Shown piece after piece: positions 25,980 through 33,646 of a DNA stretch of 64,000 nucleotides; position 1 is the first letter of the stretch; each line of letters starts with the position of its first letter. The stretch comes from Bacillaceae bacterium IKA-2 (lineage in GTDB: Bacteria > Bacillota > Bacilli > Bacillales > Anaerobacillaceae), in NCBI GenBank assembly GCA_031761875.1, contig CP134492.1:558001-622000 (forward strand), read 5' to 3'. The translations under genes and the position numbers were made by a program. The notes below the pieces were generated by a model that had not been told where the DNA came from, ran no database searches, and saw nothing but the letters and a program-made list of their open reading frames with translations.

Positions 25980-26117
25980 CCTCTGTTGTCGGGTGGCTGT
26001 CAACCCGCCTATTGTAACGCTACCTCGTTGTTATTCAACGTAAAGGAAGGAGGTTCGCAAGAACCGCTTTCACTTCCGAGCAGTTACAAGCCCGTCACTT
26101 TAGTGATGGGTCGTTGA
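25940..26117 (+). ncRNA. Probable omega RNA scaffold and right end of TnpB element 1
   Basis: By family rule the guide RNA of TnpB spans the end of tnpB and the right element end. This stretch contains several short hairpins (CTTCC..GGAAG type around 26040-26080, and the perfect-arm hairpin at 26091-26110). No direct evidence of transcription. Confidence 0.45.
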
Positions 26118-26146
26118 CAAAGGGATAGTTAGAAGGGGCGAGGTAA

Positions 26147-26521
26147 ATGCAGTTAAAAATTGGAGATATTATTAAATTTAAACGGACTTTTGAGATAGAG
26201 GATGTTGAATTGTTTACGAAAGTTTCAGGTGATGAAGGCTCTCATCATGTTACTCCCGATGAACAGGGAAGATTAATCATTCAGGGCTTACTTACTGCTA
26301 CATTGCCAACAAAGGTAGGGGGAGACTACAATATACTCGCCCGTAAGATCGCTTTTGAGTTTTTAAGACCAGTATTTACTAATGATACAATTCTTTGCGA
26401 AGTGAAAATCGAAAAATTTGAAGTACAAAAAGAGAGATCACTTATTAGTACCTCGTTTATATGTTCAAATCAAAATGGAAAAGAAGTATTAAAAGGGGAT
26501 TTTTCTGGAGTGATACTATAA
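26147..26521 (+). CDS. MaoC-like hot-dog dehydratase
   Basis: A single hot-dog domain of 124 aa, cytoplasmic. The R-hydratase motif is recognisable as FTKVSGDEGSHHV, keeping the catalytic Asp-His pair, followed by GLLTATLPTKVGG. Family members hydrate enoyl-CoA or related thioesters. The substrate is unknown; nothing in the neighbourhood makes fatty acids. GGGGCGAGG precedes the ATG. It ends 48 bp before the operator of the downstream TetR gene and is probably transcribed on its own or from the element upstream. Confidence 0.8.
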   Translation: MQLKIGDIIKFKRTFEIEDVELFTKVSGDEGSHHVTPDEQGRLIIQGLLTATLPTKVGGDYNILARKIAFEFLRPVFTNDTILCEVKIEKFEVQKERSLISTSFICSNQNGKEVLKGDFSGVIL

Positions 26522-26568
26522 ACAGAAGATCTTAGGTTTGGAACTACATTGACATCATTTACTTTTGG

Positions 26569-26609
26569 AACTATAATAAATGAATGATAGTCAGTCATTT
26601 ATTATAGTT
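26569..26609. promoter_or_regulatory. TetR operator upstream of the tetR gene (15-bp arms)
   Basis: AACTATAATAAATGA and TCATTTATTATAGTT are perfect inverted repeats 11 nt apart, with inner TGA/TCA half-sites. It lies 13 bp before the tetR start and overlaps a likely -10 (TATAAT). Confidence 0.85.
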
Positions 26610-26621
26610 GAGGTGTTTATT

Positions 26622-27191
26622 ATGGATAAAAGAGAAAAAATTATTCTAGCGGCTATTGAGGTTTTTAAAGAAAAAGGGATTGAAAAGACAAAGGTTTCAG
26701 ACATTGTCAAAAAAGCAGAGATTGCTCAAGGGACGTTTTATTTGTATTTTCCGTCTAAATTATCTGTCATGCCTTCTATTGCCGAGAAGATTGTTTTACA
26801 ATTTATAAAAGAAATAAAAGCAAACGTCGATATTGATGTTTCATTAAATGAACAGATGTCGCAATTGTTGGGATCGATTTTTAAAGTAACAAGTGAATTT
26901 CGTGATGTTTCAGCGCTTGTCTATGCAGGTCTTTCATCAACTGAGCATATGAATGAGTGGGAAAAAATATATTCACCTCTTTATGATTTAGTAGCAGCGA
27001 TGTTAGAGAACAATAAAAAACGTCAATTAGTTCGTGACACAGTAGATGCTAATTGTTCTTCAAAATTAGTTGTTGGGTTGATTGAATCTGCTGCTGAACA
27101 AGTTTATTTGTATGATGCCTATGATTCTCAGAAGGAGAAAAATCAAAAAGCTGAATTACTGACATTTTTAGTGCAGGCATTACGCTCTTGA
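26622..27191 (+). CDS. TetR family repressor of the SMR efflux pair
   Basis: A 189-aa dimeric repressor. The N-terminal HTH (about residues 5-50) reads REKIILAAIEVFKEKG..KVSDIVKKAEIAQGTFYLYFPSK; the C-terminal ligand domain is unspecific. The start at 26622 has GAGGTG at 26610-26615; the longer frame starts inside the operator and is rejected. Operator-like palindromes lie both before this gene (26569) and between it and the SMR genes (27212), so it should repress itself and the pumps. The order tetR-smr-smr equals yvdT-yvdS-yvdR of B. subtilis. The inducer is unknown. Confidence 0.92.
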   Translation: MDKREKIILAAIEVFKEKGIEKTKVSDIVKKAEIAQGTFYLYFPSKLSVMPSIAEKIVLQFIKEIKANVDIDVSLNEQMSQLLGSIFKVTSEFRDVSALVYAGLSSTEHMNEWEKIYSPLYDLVAAMLENNKKRQLVRDTVDANCSSKLVVGLIESAAEQVYLYDAYDSQKEKNQKAELLTFLVQALRS

Positions 27192-27211
27192 GCTGTGTAT
27201 TGTTTTCGGTG

Positions 27212-27236
27212 AAAATGACTGACATTCAGTCATTTT
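27212..27236. promoter_or_regulatory. Second TetR operator, before the SMR genes
   Basis: AAAATGACTGA and TCAGTCATTTT are perfect 11-bp arms around CAT. The core TGACTGA/TCAGTCA matches that of the first operator (TGAATGA/TCAGTCA), so the same regulator should bind both. Confidence 0.85.
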
Positions 27237-27251
27237 ATGGAGAGTGTTTAG

Positions 27252-27590
27252 ATGAATAAATATTGGGTTTATGTAGCTTTAACTTGCTTATTTGAAATAC
27301 TTTGGGTTTTTGGATTCAGCACAGCTGAATCGTTGTGGCACTGGCTACTTGTTATTTCTTTGATTTTGATTGATTTTTATGTTCTTTCAAAAGCCTGTGA
27401 AGGATTGCCAATAGGAACGGTATATGCGGTTTTTGCTGCTGTTGGATCAATTGGAGCGGTTTTAATGGATTACTTTTTATTTGATGGAAGTATTAATTTT
27501 CTTAAATTACTTTTTATCGGTGTACTCGTTACCGGAGTAGTTGGGTTAAAGCTTGCCGATAATCAAGTGGAAGAAGGAGTGAAGAAATAA
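27252..27590 (+). CDS. Small multidrug resistance transporter subunit (paired SMR)
   Basis: A 112-aa protein with four transmembrane helices and the conserved membrane Glu near the N-terminus (CLFEILWVFGFS). The GTVYAVFAAVGSIGAV block is the SMR signature. Paired SMR proteins form heterodimeric antiporters exporting cationic compounds or guanidinium-like metabolites with proton exchange. It overlaps the next gene by one base (ATAATG), which supports 1:1 co-translation. GGAGAG precedes the ATG. No guanidine riboswitch is present; control seems to lie with the TetR repressor. Confidence 0.93.
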   Translation: MNKYWVYVALTCLFEILWVFGFSTAESLWHWLLVISLILIDFYVLSKACEGLPIGTVYAVFAAVGSIGAVLMDYFLFDGSINFLKLLFIGVLVTGVVGLKLADNQVEEGVKK

Positions 27591-27904
27591 TGGGATGGTT
27601 ATTTGTTGCATTAGCTGCTATTAGTGAAATTGTTGGCGTTGTTGGGTTGAAACTATATAGTCAGGTAAAGAATTTACGGCATGTAGGAATATTTATTGGT
27701 GGATTTACGTTATCATTAGCCTTATTATATCAATCGTTTAATTATTTGCAGTTGAGTATCGCTTATGCTGTCTGGATTGGTTTGGGAACAGCAGGGGCTG
27801 TAATAATCAATATGATCTTTTTCGGAGAATCGAAAAGCTTAGCTAGAATCTACAGTTTAGTGTTAATTATTATCGGTGTCACAGGATTAAAGGTGGTTTC
27901 GTAA
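27590..27904 (+). CDS. Small multidrug resistance transporter subunit (paired SMR, partner)
   Basis: A 104-aa four-helix partner of the preceding gene, with the conserved Glu in AAISEIVGVVGLK and the SMR block SIAYAVWIGLGTAGAVIINM. The start overlaps the upstream stop. Two dissimilar subunits in one operon usually mean an asymmetric heterodimer with fixed opposite topologies. A terminator-like hairpin of family T follows at 27938. Confidence 0.93.
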   Translation: MGWLFVALAAISEIVGVVGLKLYSQVKNLRHVGIFIGGFTLSLALLYQSFNYLQLSIAYAVWIGLGTAGAVIINMIFFGESKSLARIYSLVLIIIGVTGLKVVS

Positions 27905-27937
27905 GGAAGGGAAGAATAAGGGTTGGATAAATAAAGA

Positions 27938-27978
27938 GAAAATCCTTACTACCAGTTGCGATGGGTAGTAAGGATTGA
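27938..27978. terminator. Terminator-like hairpin, family T copy 4
   Basis: AAATCCTTACTACC pairs with GGTAGTAAGGATT; unlike other copies only a short T/A mixture follows. It lies between convergent genes. Confidence 0.7.
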
Positions 27979-28007
27979 AATATATCACTAGCCAACTATC
28001 TTAAAAA

Positions 28008-28550
28008 CTAAGACACCAAGCGCTTCTCACCAGTAATTTCTTGGATCGATTGAATATTTTGTGTGAATTCGACTGTTCCTTTATACGTACCATCTTTGTC
28101 TCGTAAAGCAAAGTAGCGAATTAACACGAATTTATCGTGAAACTTAATCCAGAAATCTTCAAGCTCTTTTTTGCCAGATTTAAAGTCGTCCAATAATGCA
28201 TTGACAATATGAGAGCTTTGGGGTGGATGACAGTTTTGGACCGTTCGTCCAATGATTGACTTTGTGCGGTGGAAAATCCGCTCCTTACCGTGTGAAAAAT
28301 AGCGTACGACATCATTTTCATCAATAAAGGTAATATCGACAGGCAGATGGTTCATCATCAACTCCAATTGGTTCATGGAGAGGATACCAGTCTCCAGCTG
28401 AATAACTCCTTCTTTCATAAATGCATTATCTAATAAATCCTTGCGCTCGGGTTTCCATTTTTTGGGCGGGTCGATGAACGTATACCCGATCACATCACCC
28501 TCGCGTTCAATCTTTAGCCACTCATCCTCTGTGAGCTTTTCAATAGCCAT
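28008..28550 (-). CDS. PAS-domain sensor-like protein (DUF438/PAS_10 type)
   Basis: A 180-aa soluble protein with one PAS-like domain (about residues 60-170): LPVDITFIDENDVVRYFSHGKERIF, then GRTVQNCHPPQSSHIV and KFVLIRYFALRD. The CHPP-containing motif is typical of the PAS domain at the end of DUF438 proteins, where a heme or other redox ligand has been proposed. There is no output domain, so it probably passes its signal by protein contact. No Shine-Dalgarno sequence is visible before the ATG at 28550, which is unusual here. A GGTGAT/ATCACC palindrome lies 145 bp upstream. Confidence 0.8.
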   Translation of the reverse strand: MAIEKLTEDEWLKIEREGDVIGYTFIDPPKKWKPERKDLLDNAFMKEGVIQLETGILSMNQLELMMNHLPVDITFIDENDVVRYFSHGKERIFHRTKSIIGRTVQNCHPPQSSHIVNALLDDFKSGKKELEDFWIKFHDKFVLIRYFALRDKDGTYKGTVEFTQNIQSIQEITGEKRLVS

Positions 28551-28694
28551 AGGTAAAAGAAGAAATCAATATTCAGTTTAAATTTCATATTTGTTTTAAC
28601 AGAAATTTTACTTGATGTTCTCTCCGGTTGTAAGCTTAACTGAGAATGATATTTACTTTCAACTAAATCTTAGCATGAAGGAGAGTTAGGGCGC

Positions 28695-28710
28695 GGTGAT
28701 ATAAATCACC
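28695..28710. promoter_or_regulatory. CRP/FNR-like palindrome
   Basis: GGTGATATAAATCACC fits G-TGA-N6-TCA-C, four of five positions per half of the FNR/CRP consensus TGTGA-N6-TCACA. It lies in the 351-bp gap between the divergent PAS gene and the DUF3231 gene; no other gene is seen in that gap. Confidence 0.45.
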
Positions 28711-28901
28711 AAGAAAAGTACATTAACTTTCGTGTGGTAGACGTTGGAATAAAGATTCATTGTAGTTTCGTCGTTATTTATCCGGGATGTATGAAATGTT
28801 AATAATTACTAAAATAAAGTAAGCTAAATGAGGCAAAATAACTTTTGTGGATTATTATCATTAATCCGTTTACAAACACATTTAAGAAGGAGGAATATTA
28901 T

Positions 28902-29423
28902 ATGGGAATTTTAGATGGTAATCAAAAGCAAGAGCCAATGCATTATGGTGAAATTTCAGGGTTATGGTTTTTTTTACAAGGAGAAAATGGTGCGCAAGCG
29001 GGTTATTCTACATTTTTAAATCATGTCGGCGATGTGGATTTAAAGAAGTATATTGAAGATAAATTGAAAAATGAAATGAAACCGCAAATGCAGCAAATTG
29101 AAAATTTACTTCGTGAAAATGGGATAGCGGTTCCACCAGCACCTGCTGAGAAACCTATTGCTAATTTAGAAAGCATCCCTGTGGGTGCAAAATTCTCTGA
29201 TCTAGAAATTGCAGCAACGATTGCGAAAAATATCGGTACAGGTTTAACTTCGTTAAGCCTGATCATGAGCATTTGTACACGAGAAGATATTGCGACAATG
29301 TGCGGTCAGTTCCATATGGAAAAAGCTCAAGCTGGTCTGCGCTTATTAAAACTACAAAAGGAAAAAGGATGGTTAGTCCCTCCTCCGCTAAATGTAAAAA
29401 CGCCTGAGCCTGTACACGCATAA
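28902..29423 (+). CDS. DUF3231 family protein
   Basis: A 173-aa helical protein (MHYGEISGLWFFLQGENGAQAGYSTFLNHVGD) of the DUF3231 family, four-helix-bundle proteins related to spore-coat CotF-like or ferritin-like folds and common in spore formers. It lacks an obvious di-iron ligand set. The start at 28902 has AAGAAGGAGG upstream. Monocistronic with its own terminator. The function is unknown. Confidence 0.82.
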   Translation: MGILDGNQKQEPMHYGEISGLWFFLQGENGAQAGYSTFLNHVGDVDLKKYIEDKLKNEMKPQMQQIENLLRENGIAVPPAPAEKPIANLESIPVGAKFSDLEIAATIAKNIGTGLTSLSLIMSICTREDIATMCGQFHMEKAQAGLRLLKLQKEKGWLVPPPLNVKTPEPVHA

Positions 29424-29431
29424 TTATTTTC

Positions 29432-29464
29432 GTCCCCATATTTTGGGGACATTATTTATTTTTA
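29432..29464 (+). terminator. Terminator of the DUF3231 gene
   Basis: GTCCCC and GGGGAC around a 7-nt loop, followed by an AT-rich T run. Confidence 0.85.
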
Positions 29465-29597
29465 TCCTATAATATAAAAAGCTATGAGCATACATAAACA
29501 CCTCATCCTCTCTAAAGACTTCTGATCATATTTCTATGATATATTAGTAGAATCATGTTAAAATATATTAGTATATTATGAAAATGGAGGCTTTTGA

Positions 29598-30512
29598 ATG
29601 GGGAAACGATTTTTACTTTTTATCTTAACAAATATTCTTGTTATGACGACGATAGTTATTGCTTGGTCGTTAATTACAACTTTTACTGGCATCGACGGTT
29701 CATTTGAGAATAATGCTGGCGGATTAGGGATTAATTATGGATCGCTAATGGTATTCAGCTTACTGGTTGGTTTCGCAGGATCTTTCATCTCACTTGCGAT
29801 GTCACGTTGGATCGCCAAGAAAATGATGAAGGTCAAAGTGTTGGATCCAGATGGGCCATTAACAGGACATGAACGTGCCGTTGTTGAGAAGGTTCACCGT
29901 TTTTCTCGCGCCGCTGGGTTAATGCATATGCCAGAGGTTGGGATTTATCAGTCTTCTGAGGTGAATGCTTTTGCGACAGGTCCTTCAAAAAAACGCTCAC
30001 TCGTTGCCGTCTCATCAGGGTTATTGAACGCGATGGATGATGCTGCAGTTGAAGGCGTCATTGCACATGAGGTAGCGCACGTCGCAAACGGCGACATGGT
30101 AACAATGACGTTGTTGCAAGGTGTCGTCAATACGTTTGTAGTCTTTTTCTCAAGAATTGCCGCGATCCTTGTGTCGCGCTTAGTACGTTCTGAAATGCAG
30201 ATGATCGTCCGTTTTGCGGCAATTATTATTTTCCAAATTTTATTCTCGATTCTTGGAAGTATTGTCGTCAGCGCGTACTCACGTCATCGGGAATTTCATG
30301 CTGACCGTGGCGGTGCTGATCTTGCAGGGAGCGATAAAATGGCCCATGCGCTACGTTCACTGAAATCATACGTCGATCGAGCCAAAGTCAATGACCGTAC
30401 TGACGATTCAGCGATCCAGACGATGAAGATTAGTGGAAAAGGCGGGATGATGAAGCTCTTTTCATCTCACCCTGATTTAGATGAAAGAATTAGACGTTTA
30501 GAACAACTGTAA
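29598..30512 (+). CDS. htpX: Membrane zinc metalloprotease HtpX
   Basis: M48 family protease that degrades misfolded membrane proteins. 304 aa with two N-terminal helices (about residues 5-25 and 48-70), the HEVAH zinc motif in [13 protein letters not shown], two further hydrophobic segments and the third-ligand region [12 protein letters not shown]. Monocistronic, GGAGG upstream, strong terminator at 30552. In B. subtilis htpX is induced by heat and membrane stress; no operator is obvious here. Confidence 0.95.
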   Translation: MGKRFLLFILTNILVMTTIVIAWSLITTFTGIDGSFENNAGGLGINYGSLMVFSLLVGFAGSFISLAMSRWIAKKMMKVKVLDPDGPLTGHERAVVEKVHRFSRAAGLMHMPEVGIYQSSEVNAFATGPSKKRSLVAVSSGLLNAMDDAAVEGVIAHEVAHVANGDMVTMTLLQGVVNTFVVFFSRIAAILVSRLVRSEMQMIVRFAAIIIFQILFSILGSIVVSAYSRHREFHADRGGADLAGSDKMAHALRSLKSYVDRAKVNDRTDDSAIQTMKISGKGGMMKLFSSHPDLDERIRRLEQL

Positions 30513-30551
30513 ATGACATAATAAGGCAGTAGTCTCGAATATAGACAAGGT

Positions 30552-30586
30552 AAAAGCCCGTCAATTAATTAATTGACGGGCTTTTT
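30552..30586. terminator. Terminator of htpX
   Basis: AAAAGCCCGTCAATTA pairs with TAATTGACGGGCTTTT, a perfect 16-bp stem followed by T. Confidence 0.93.
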
Positions 30587-30696
30587 GTTACACATTAAGA
30601 AAACATAAATTTATAGGGAAGATCAGTTGCAAGTATAAAACTTTTCATATTTAAAGTCCTCTAAGATGGTGTTAGTTTTAATATATGCTAATTTTG

Positions 30697-31170
30697 TTAA
30701 GTAAAGATAATTTGACCACCAGCTGATATATCATAGAAGTCACCAACTGTGAGAATATCATCTAATTGATCGCAAAAGTCTTCTTTTTTTAGTTTAAACA
30801 TATCAACAGTAGCTAAACAAGCATAAACTTTCCCGCCAGCATCACTTATCATTTCAATAAATTCATCTATAGGAGGGATATCAAGGGTTTCCATTTGTTT
30901 TTTCATTTGACTAGTAGCGAAAGCTGACATTCCGGGAAGGGCTCCAATTAAAGTTGGAATTCCCATTGCTGGGTTACCAACAGTTGCTACTTTTATATTC
31001 TTCATTTTCTTCTTTACAATTGCATCCATTCCAAAGAAGGTAAAGAATACATTCACTTCAATTCCTTGCATTCTAGCACCATTTGCCATGATAAGACCAG
31101 GATAAATAGCTTCTAAAGATCCTTTTGAAATAACAATTGATATTTTCTTGATTTTTTCTTGTTCTGCCAT
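30697..31170 (-). CDS. DsrE/DrsH-like sulfur carrier protein
   Basis: A 157-aa DsrE2-type protein. The Rossmann-like DsrE fold starts with ISIVISKGSLEAIYPGLIMANGA, and the putative persulfide-carrying Cys stands in KVYACLATVDMF; a second Cys is in EDFCDQL. DsrE proteins pass sulfane sulfur between partners. It is the last gene of sqr-tusE-dsrE, 17 bp after the TusE-like gene, with AAAAAAGGAGG before the ATG. This context makes sulfur trafficking much more likely than a generic role. Direction of transfer and final acceptor are unknown. Confidence 0.88.
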   Translation of the reverse strand: MAEQEKIKKISIVISKGSLEAIYPGLIMANGARMQGIEVNVFFTFFGMDAIVKKKMKNIKVATVGNPAMGIPTLIGALPGMSAFATSQMKKQMETLDIPPIDEFIEMISDAGGKVYACLATVDMFKLKKEDFCDQLDDILTVGDFYDISAGGQIIFT

Positions 31171-31187
31171 GATTATAGCCTCCTTTT

Positions 31188-31502
31188 TTATACGCAGCTT
31201 GCTGGCTTGCTAAGCCCAGCAATTTTAGTCGCCTTTACAACGGGTCCTTCTGGAAATAAGCTATACAATACCTTTGTATCAATTCCACCAACTTTTTTCA
31301 TTCTTCTAATAGTAGGAACTTTCCCAGTTTCTTTAAAATCTTTTTGTAAGTAATCAATGATCGCCCAATGTTCGTCTGATAATTCCTGTTCTAATTCTTT
31401 TGCAATTTCAAGCCCAATTTCTTTCGTCCATTGAGACGGATCTGTTAAATAACCTTCTTCTGTTACACTTACATTAATTCCTGCAATTAGTTTTTCTGCC
31501 AT
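31188..31502 (-). CDS. TusE/DsrC-family sulfur relay protein
   Basis: A 104-aa protein with the complete TusE/DsrC fold pattern: DEEGYL-like EEGYLTDPSQW, LSDEHWAIIDYLQ, TIRRMKKVGG and the C-terminal arm FPEGPVVKATKIAGLSKPASCV in part. The penultimate Cys103 (CysA) is present, while the CysB position eleven residues before it is Thr, as in E. coli TusE. It should therefore carry a persulfide but not form the intramolecular disulfide of true DsrC. AAAGGAG upstream. Located between an SQR-like gene and dsrE in one operon. TusE/DsrC proteins are uncommon in Bacillaceae, which hints at horizontal acquisition. Confidence 0.92.
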   Translation of the reverse strand: MAEKLIAGINVSVTEEGYLTDPSQWTKEIGLEIAKELEQELSDEHWAIIDYLQKDFKETGKVPTIRRMKKVGGIDTKVLYSLFPEGPVVKATKIAGLSKPASCV

Positions 31503-31576
31503 TTTAAAAAACTCCTTTATAATTGATTTATATACAAAATCTAAAAAACTTAATAATAAAATTAACCGAGATTATA

Positions 31577-32812
31577 TTATGATAAATTTTTGCCACTTGT
31601 TTTCATGTGAGGGGGAACCGTTGGAATTGGAATGCCCTTCAGCAACATGTACCAATATATGTGTTTAAAAGCCATTTTTCCTAAATGATTAATCTTTGTT
31701 TCTTTCAATAAAGAGAATGGTCCGATTCCTGGAAGTGGAAAAGTTCCTTTAACAGGTTCTTGGTCGTAGTTAAAATCAATTAACAATGCTTTGTTGTAGC
31801 CTGATTCAATATAACAATTGGCATGGCCATCAAAATGAGCAGTTAGTGGTTTATTATTCATAAAGCTGATAATATTTTCTGTTAATATTTCTCCTGAAAA
31901 ATGTGCTACTGAACCTGCTTTTGAAGCTGGAATATCAGAGGCATCACCGATCACAAAAATATCTTCATGTGCTTTTGATTGTAAAGTGTGCTTATTTGTT
32001 GGAATAAAGTTTAACTCATCGCCTAATCCTGATCGTTCTATAAGTTCATCACCCATATTTGTCGGTATCGTAACTAGTAAATCATAATTGACTTCTTTTC
32101 CATCTAAAGAGACTAGCTTTCTTTGATCCGCTTCAACATGACTTACGTTAAAATTTGGAACGATCTCAATATTTTTTTCTGGAAAGAGATGACTAAGGAC
32201 ATCAGCACATTTTTGTTTTGTAAAAGCACTATTGAGAGGAGTAACAAACGTCAGCTCAACCTGATCTCGAATATTTTTCTTTTCTTTGAAAAACCAATCG
32301 GCAAGAAAGATAAATTCAAGAGGAGCAACGGGACATTTAATTGGCATTTCTGTTATATGGACAACTAATTTTCCACCTTGCCATGTTCTTAACTTATCTC
32401 TAAGTGCAACAGAGCCCTCAAAAGTATAGAAGTCAAAAATATCCTTTCTCCAACCATCACTAAGGCCTTCCGTTTCATCAGGAGCAATATCGCATCCAGT
32501 CGCAACAATTAAAATGTCATAGCTAATGGAAGTGGAGTCAGCGAGAACAACTCGCTTTGCGTCAGGATCGATTAAATCAATTGATGTTTGAATGTATTCA
32601 ACTTCTTTTGGAAGAAAATTTATTTTTGGTTTGACAACATCTTTTTCAGAATAAATGTCGAAAGGAATAAATAAGAAACCAGGTTGATAATAATGCTTTT
32701 CATGCTTATCGATAATGGTTATTTCCCATTCCTTTTTGTCAATCTTCTTAATAAGGTGATTTGCCATCATTGTTCCTGCTGTCCCAGCGCCAAGAATTAA
32801 AATCCTTTTCAT
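31577..32812 (-). CDS. Sulfide:quinone-oxidoreductase-like flavoprotein
   Basis: A 411-aa FAD-dependent oxidoreductase. The N-terminal dinucleotide motif is GAGTAGTMMA (residues 8-17), the second FAD motif ends in VFVIGDASDIPASKAG-like sequence at about residue 286-300, and redox Cys candidates are Cys160 (MPIKCPVAPLE, the SQR type) and Cys333 (HANCYIESG). A C-terminal amphipathic region could bind the membrane. It would oxidise sulfide to polysulfide and reduce quinone. The ATG at 32812 is chosen over the longer frame because GAGGCGG stands just upstream. First gene of the sulfur operon. Confidence 0.88.
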   Translation of the reverse strand: MKRILILGAGTAGTMMANHLIKKIDKKEWEITIIDKHEKHYYQPGFLFIPFDIYSEKDVVKPKINFLPKEVEYIQTSIDLIDPDAKRVVLADSTSISYDILIVATGCDIAPDETEGLSDGWRKDIFDFYTFEGSVALRDKLRTWQGGKLVVHITEMPIKCPVAPLEFIFLADWFFKEKKNIRDQVELTFVTPLNSAFTKQKCADVLSHLFPEKNIEIVPNFNVSHVEADQRKLVSLDGKEVNYDLLVTIPTNMGDELIERSGLGDELNFIPTNKHTLQSKAHEDIFVIGDASDIPASKAGSVAHFSGEILTENIISFMNNKPLTAHFDGHANCYIESGYNKALLIDFNYDQEPVKGTFPLPGIGPFSLLKETKINHLGKMAFKHIYWYMLLKGIPIPTVPPHMKTSGKNLS

Positions 32813-33039
32813 GTTTACCGCCTCTTTTCTTTTCATGCATGAGTTTCTCTTCAAAACTCAAACTTATTGTTATTAATTTACTTTACACTGTATAGGAAAG
32901 TGAATAAGTAGTACTTGAATAATAAATTAGATAGAAGGATATTTTTTGAACAACCTCTTTAATAACGATGTAAGGTGTCAGTCCAAGTAATTTCCTTACT
33001 TTTATAATACCACTACCCGTATGAGCATGGCGGGATATG

Positions 33040-33067
33040 TGTGACCAAAATGTGAAATTATTGTGAA
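33040..33067 (-). promoter_or_regulatory. Three phased TTCACA repeats upstream of the sulfur operon
   Basis: On the plus strand TGTGAC, TGTGAA and TGTGAA start at 33040, 33051 and 33062, exactly 11 bp apart; on the minus strand they read (T/G)TCACA. Such helically phased hexamers resemble binding sites of OmpR-type regulators such as PhoP. They lie about 230 bp before the sqr start. Confidence 0.55.
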
Positions 33068-33251
33068 GGGAATATGAACGTTAGTAAACTTTCAAAAAAA
33101 GTAATTGAGGGACTAAAATTAAATTAGTTTGCCAATTGAGTAAGGATTGTATAATTTATAATTAATTGATTAATTGAAATTTCAAAAGTATGAAGTGTGG
33201 TTACGCTGAAGGGGTTGTATCAAGTGTAATGAGGAGTGTGCGGGAATTTAA

Positions 33252-33414
33252 ACTTCTTTTTCTGTTAGAAAAATCATAATCAATGTAATTTTTGAATGGT
33301 GCGAAAAGCTAGCGAGTAAGAAAACGATTAACAGGATTTTAGCTAGACACTTCAAACGAATTGGTCAAGGGAAGTACTCACATTATGTTGAGGTTGAGAA
33401 TTTTGGTGATTTAT
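33252..33414 (+). pseudogene. Possible gene remnant (about 54 codons, no start)
   Basis: An open stretch ending in TGA reads protein-like (EWCEKLASKKTINRILARHF, then YSHYVEVENFGDL) but has a stop immediately upstream and no start codon or ribosome site. I do not recognise it. It could be the end of a lost gene in the gene-poor segment before tRNA-Arg. Confidence 0.3.
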
Positions 33415-33474
33415 GAGGCAAGTAAACAGAGCGATCGGGGAAAAAGTGTCCACTGTTTCCTAGCAAGATAATCT

Positions 33475-33519
33475 AAAAACCCTCACTATCAGTAAAAAAA
33501 ACTAATAGTAAGGATTTTA
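33475..33519 (+). terminator. Terminator-like hairpin, family T copy 5
   Basis: CCCTCACTATCAGTA pairs imperfectly with ACTAATAGTAAGGATT, then TTTAG. No intact gene precedes it, which supports a relic region. Confidence 0.65.
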
Positions 33520-33532
33520 GCTTTTTCAAGAG

Positions 33533-33598
33533 ATAGAAAAGTATAAAACTTTCGAGTCGGTCTAGCTTCTGCGCCGAAGTGCGCGCTCACTTCGGCGT
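33533..33598 (+). repeat. GC-rich hairpin repeat, family E copy 1
   Basis: Starts AGAAAAGTATAAAACTTTC, contains GTCTAGCTTC and ends with the hairpin CGCCGAAGTG/CACTTCGGCG (33572-33597). The block order matches the repeat at 56104 (AGAAAGCATAAAGTTTGCG, GTTTAGCTTC). Confidence 0.6.
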
Positions 33599-33646
33599 GT
33601 TAACTGTACCCAAAGTTGAGAATGCAATTAACAGTGCTCCAGTGAT

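Larger units (their letters stand above)
24660..26117 (+). mobile_element. Orphan TnpB element 1 (IS1341-like, IS200/IS605 superfamily)
   Basis: A tnpB gene without tnpA, flanked by subterminal hairpins: CTCGTGACTTCAGTCGTGAG near 24737-24757 on the left and CCCGTCACTTTAGTGATGGG at 26091-26110 on the right. The exact ends are not fixed; the right end is probably near TCGTTGAC at 26111-26118. The 110 bp after the tnpB stop should contain the 3' part of the guide (omega) RNA. Confidence 0.7.

Noticed and set aside
27190-27251. Guanidine (ykkC-type) riboswitch before the SMR genes
   Set aside because: The intergenic region is only 60 bp and consists of the TetR palindrome; none of the conserved riboswitch motifs are present.
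28630-28660. Fur box (GAGAATGATATTTAC)
   Set aside because: Matches the 7-1-7 consensus too poorly, and neither neighbour is an iron gene.
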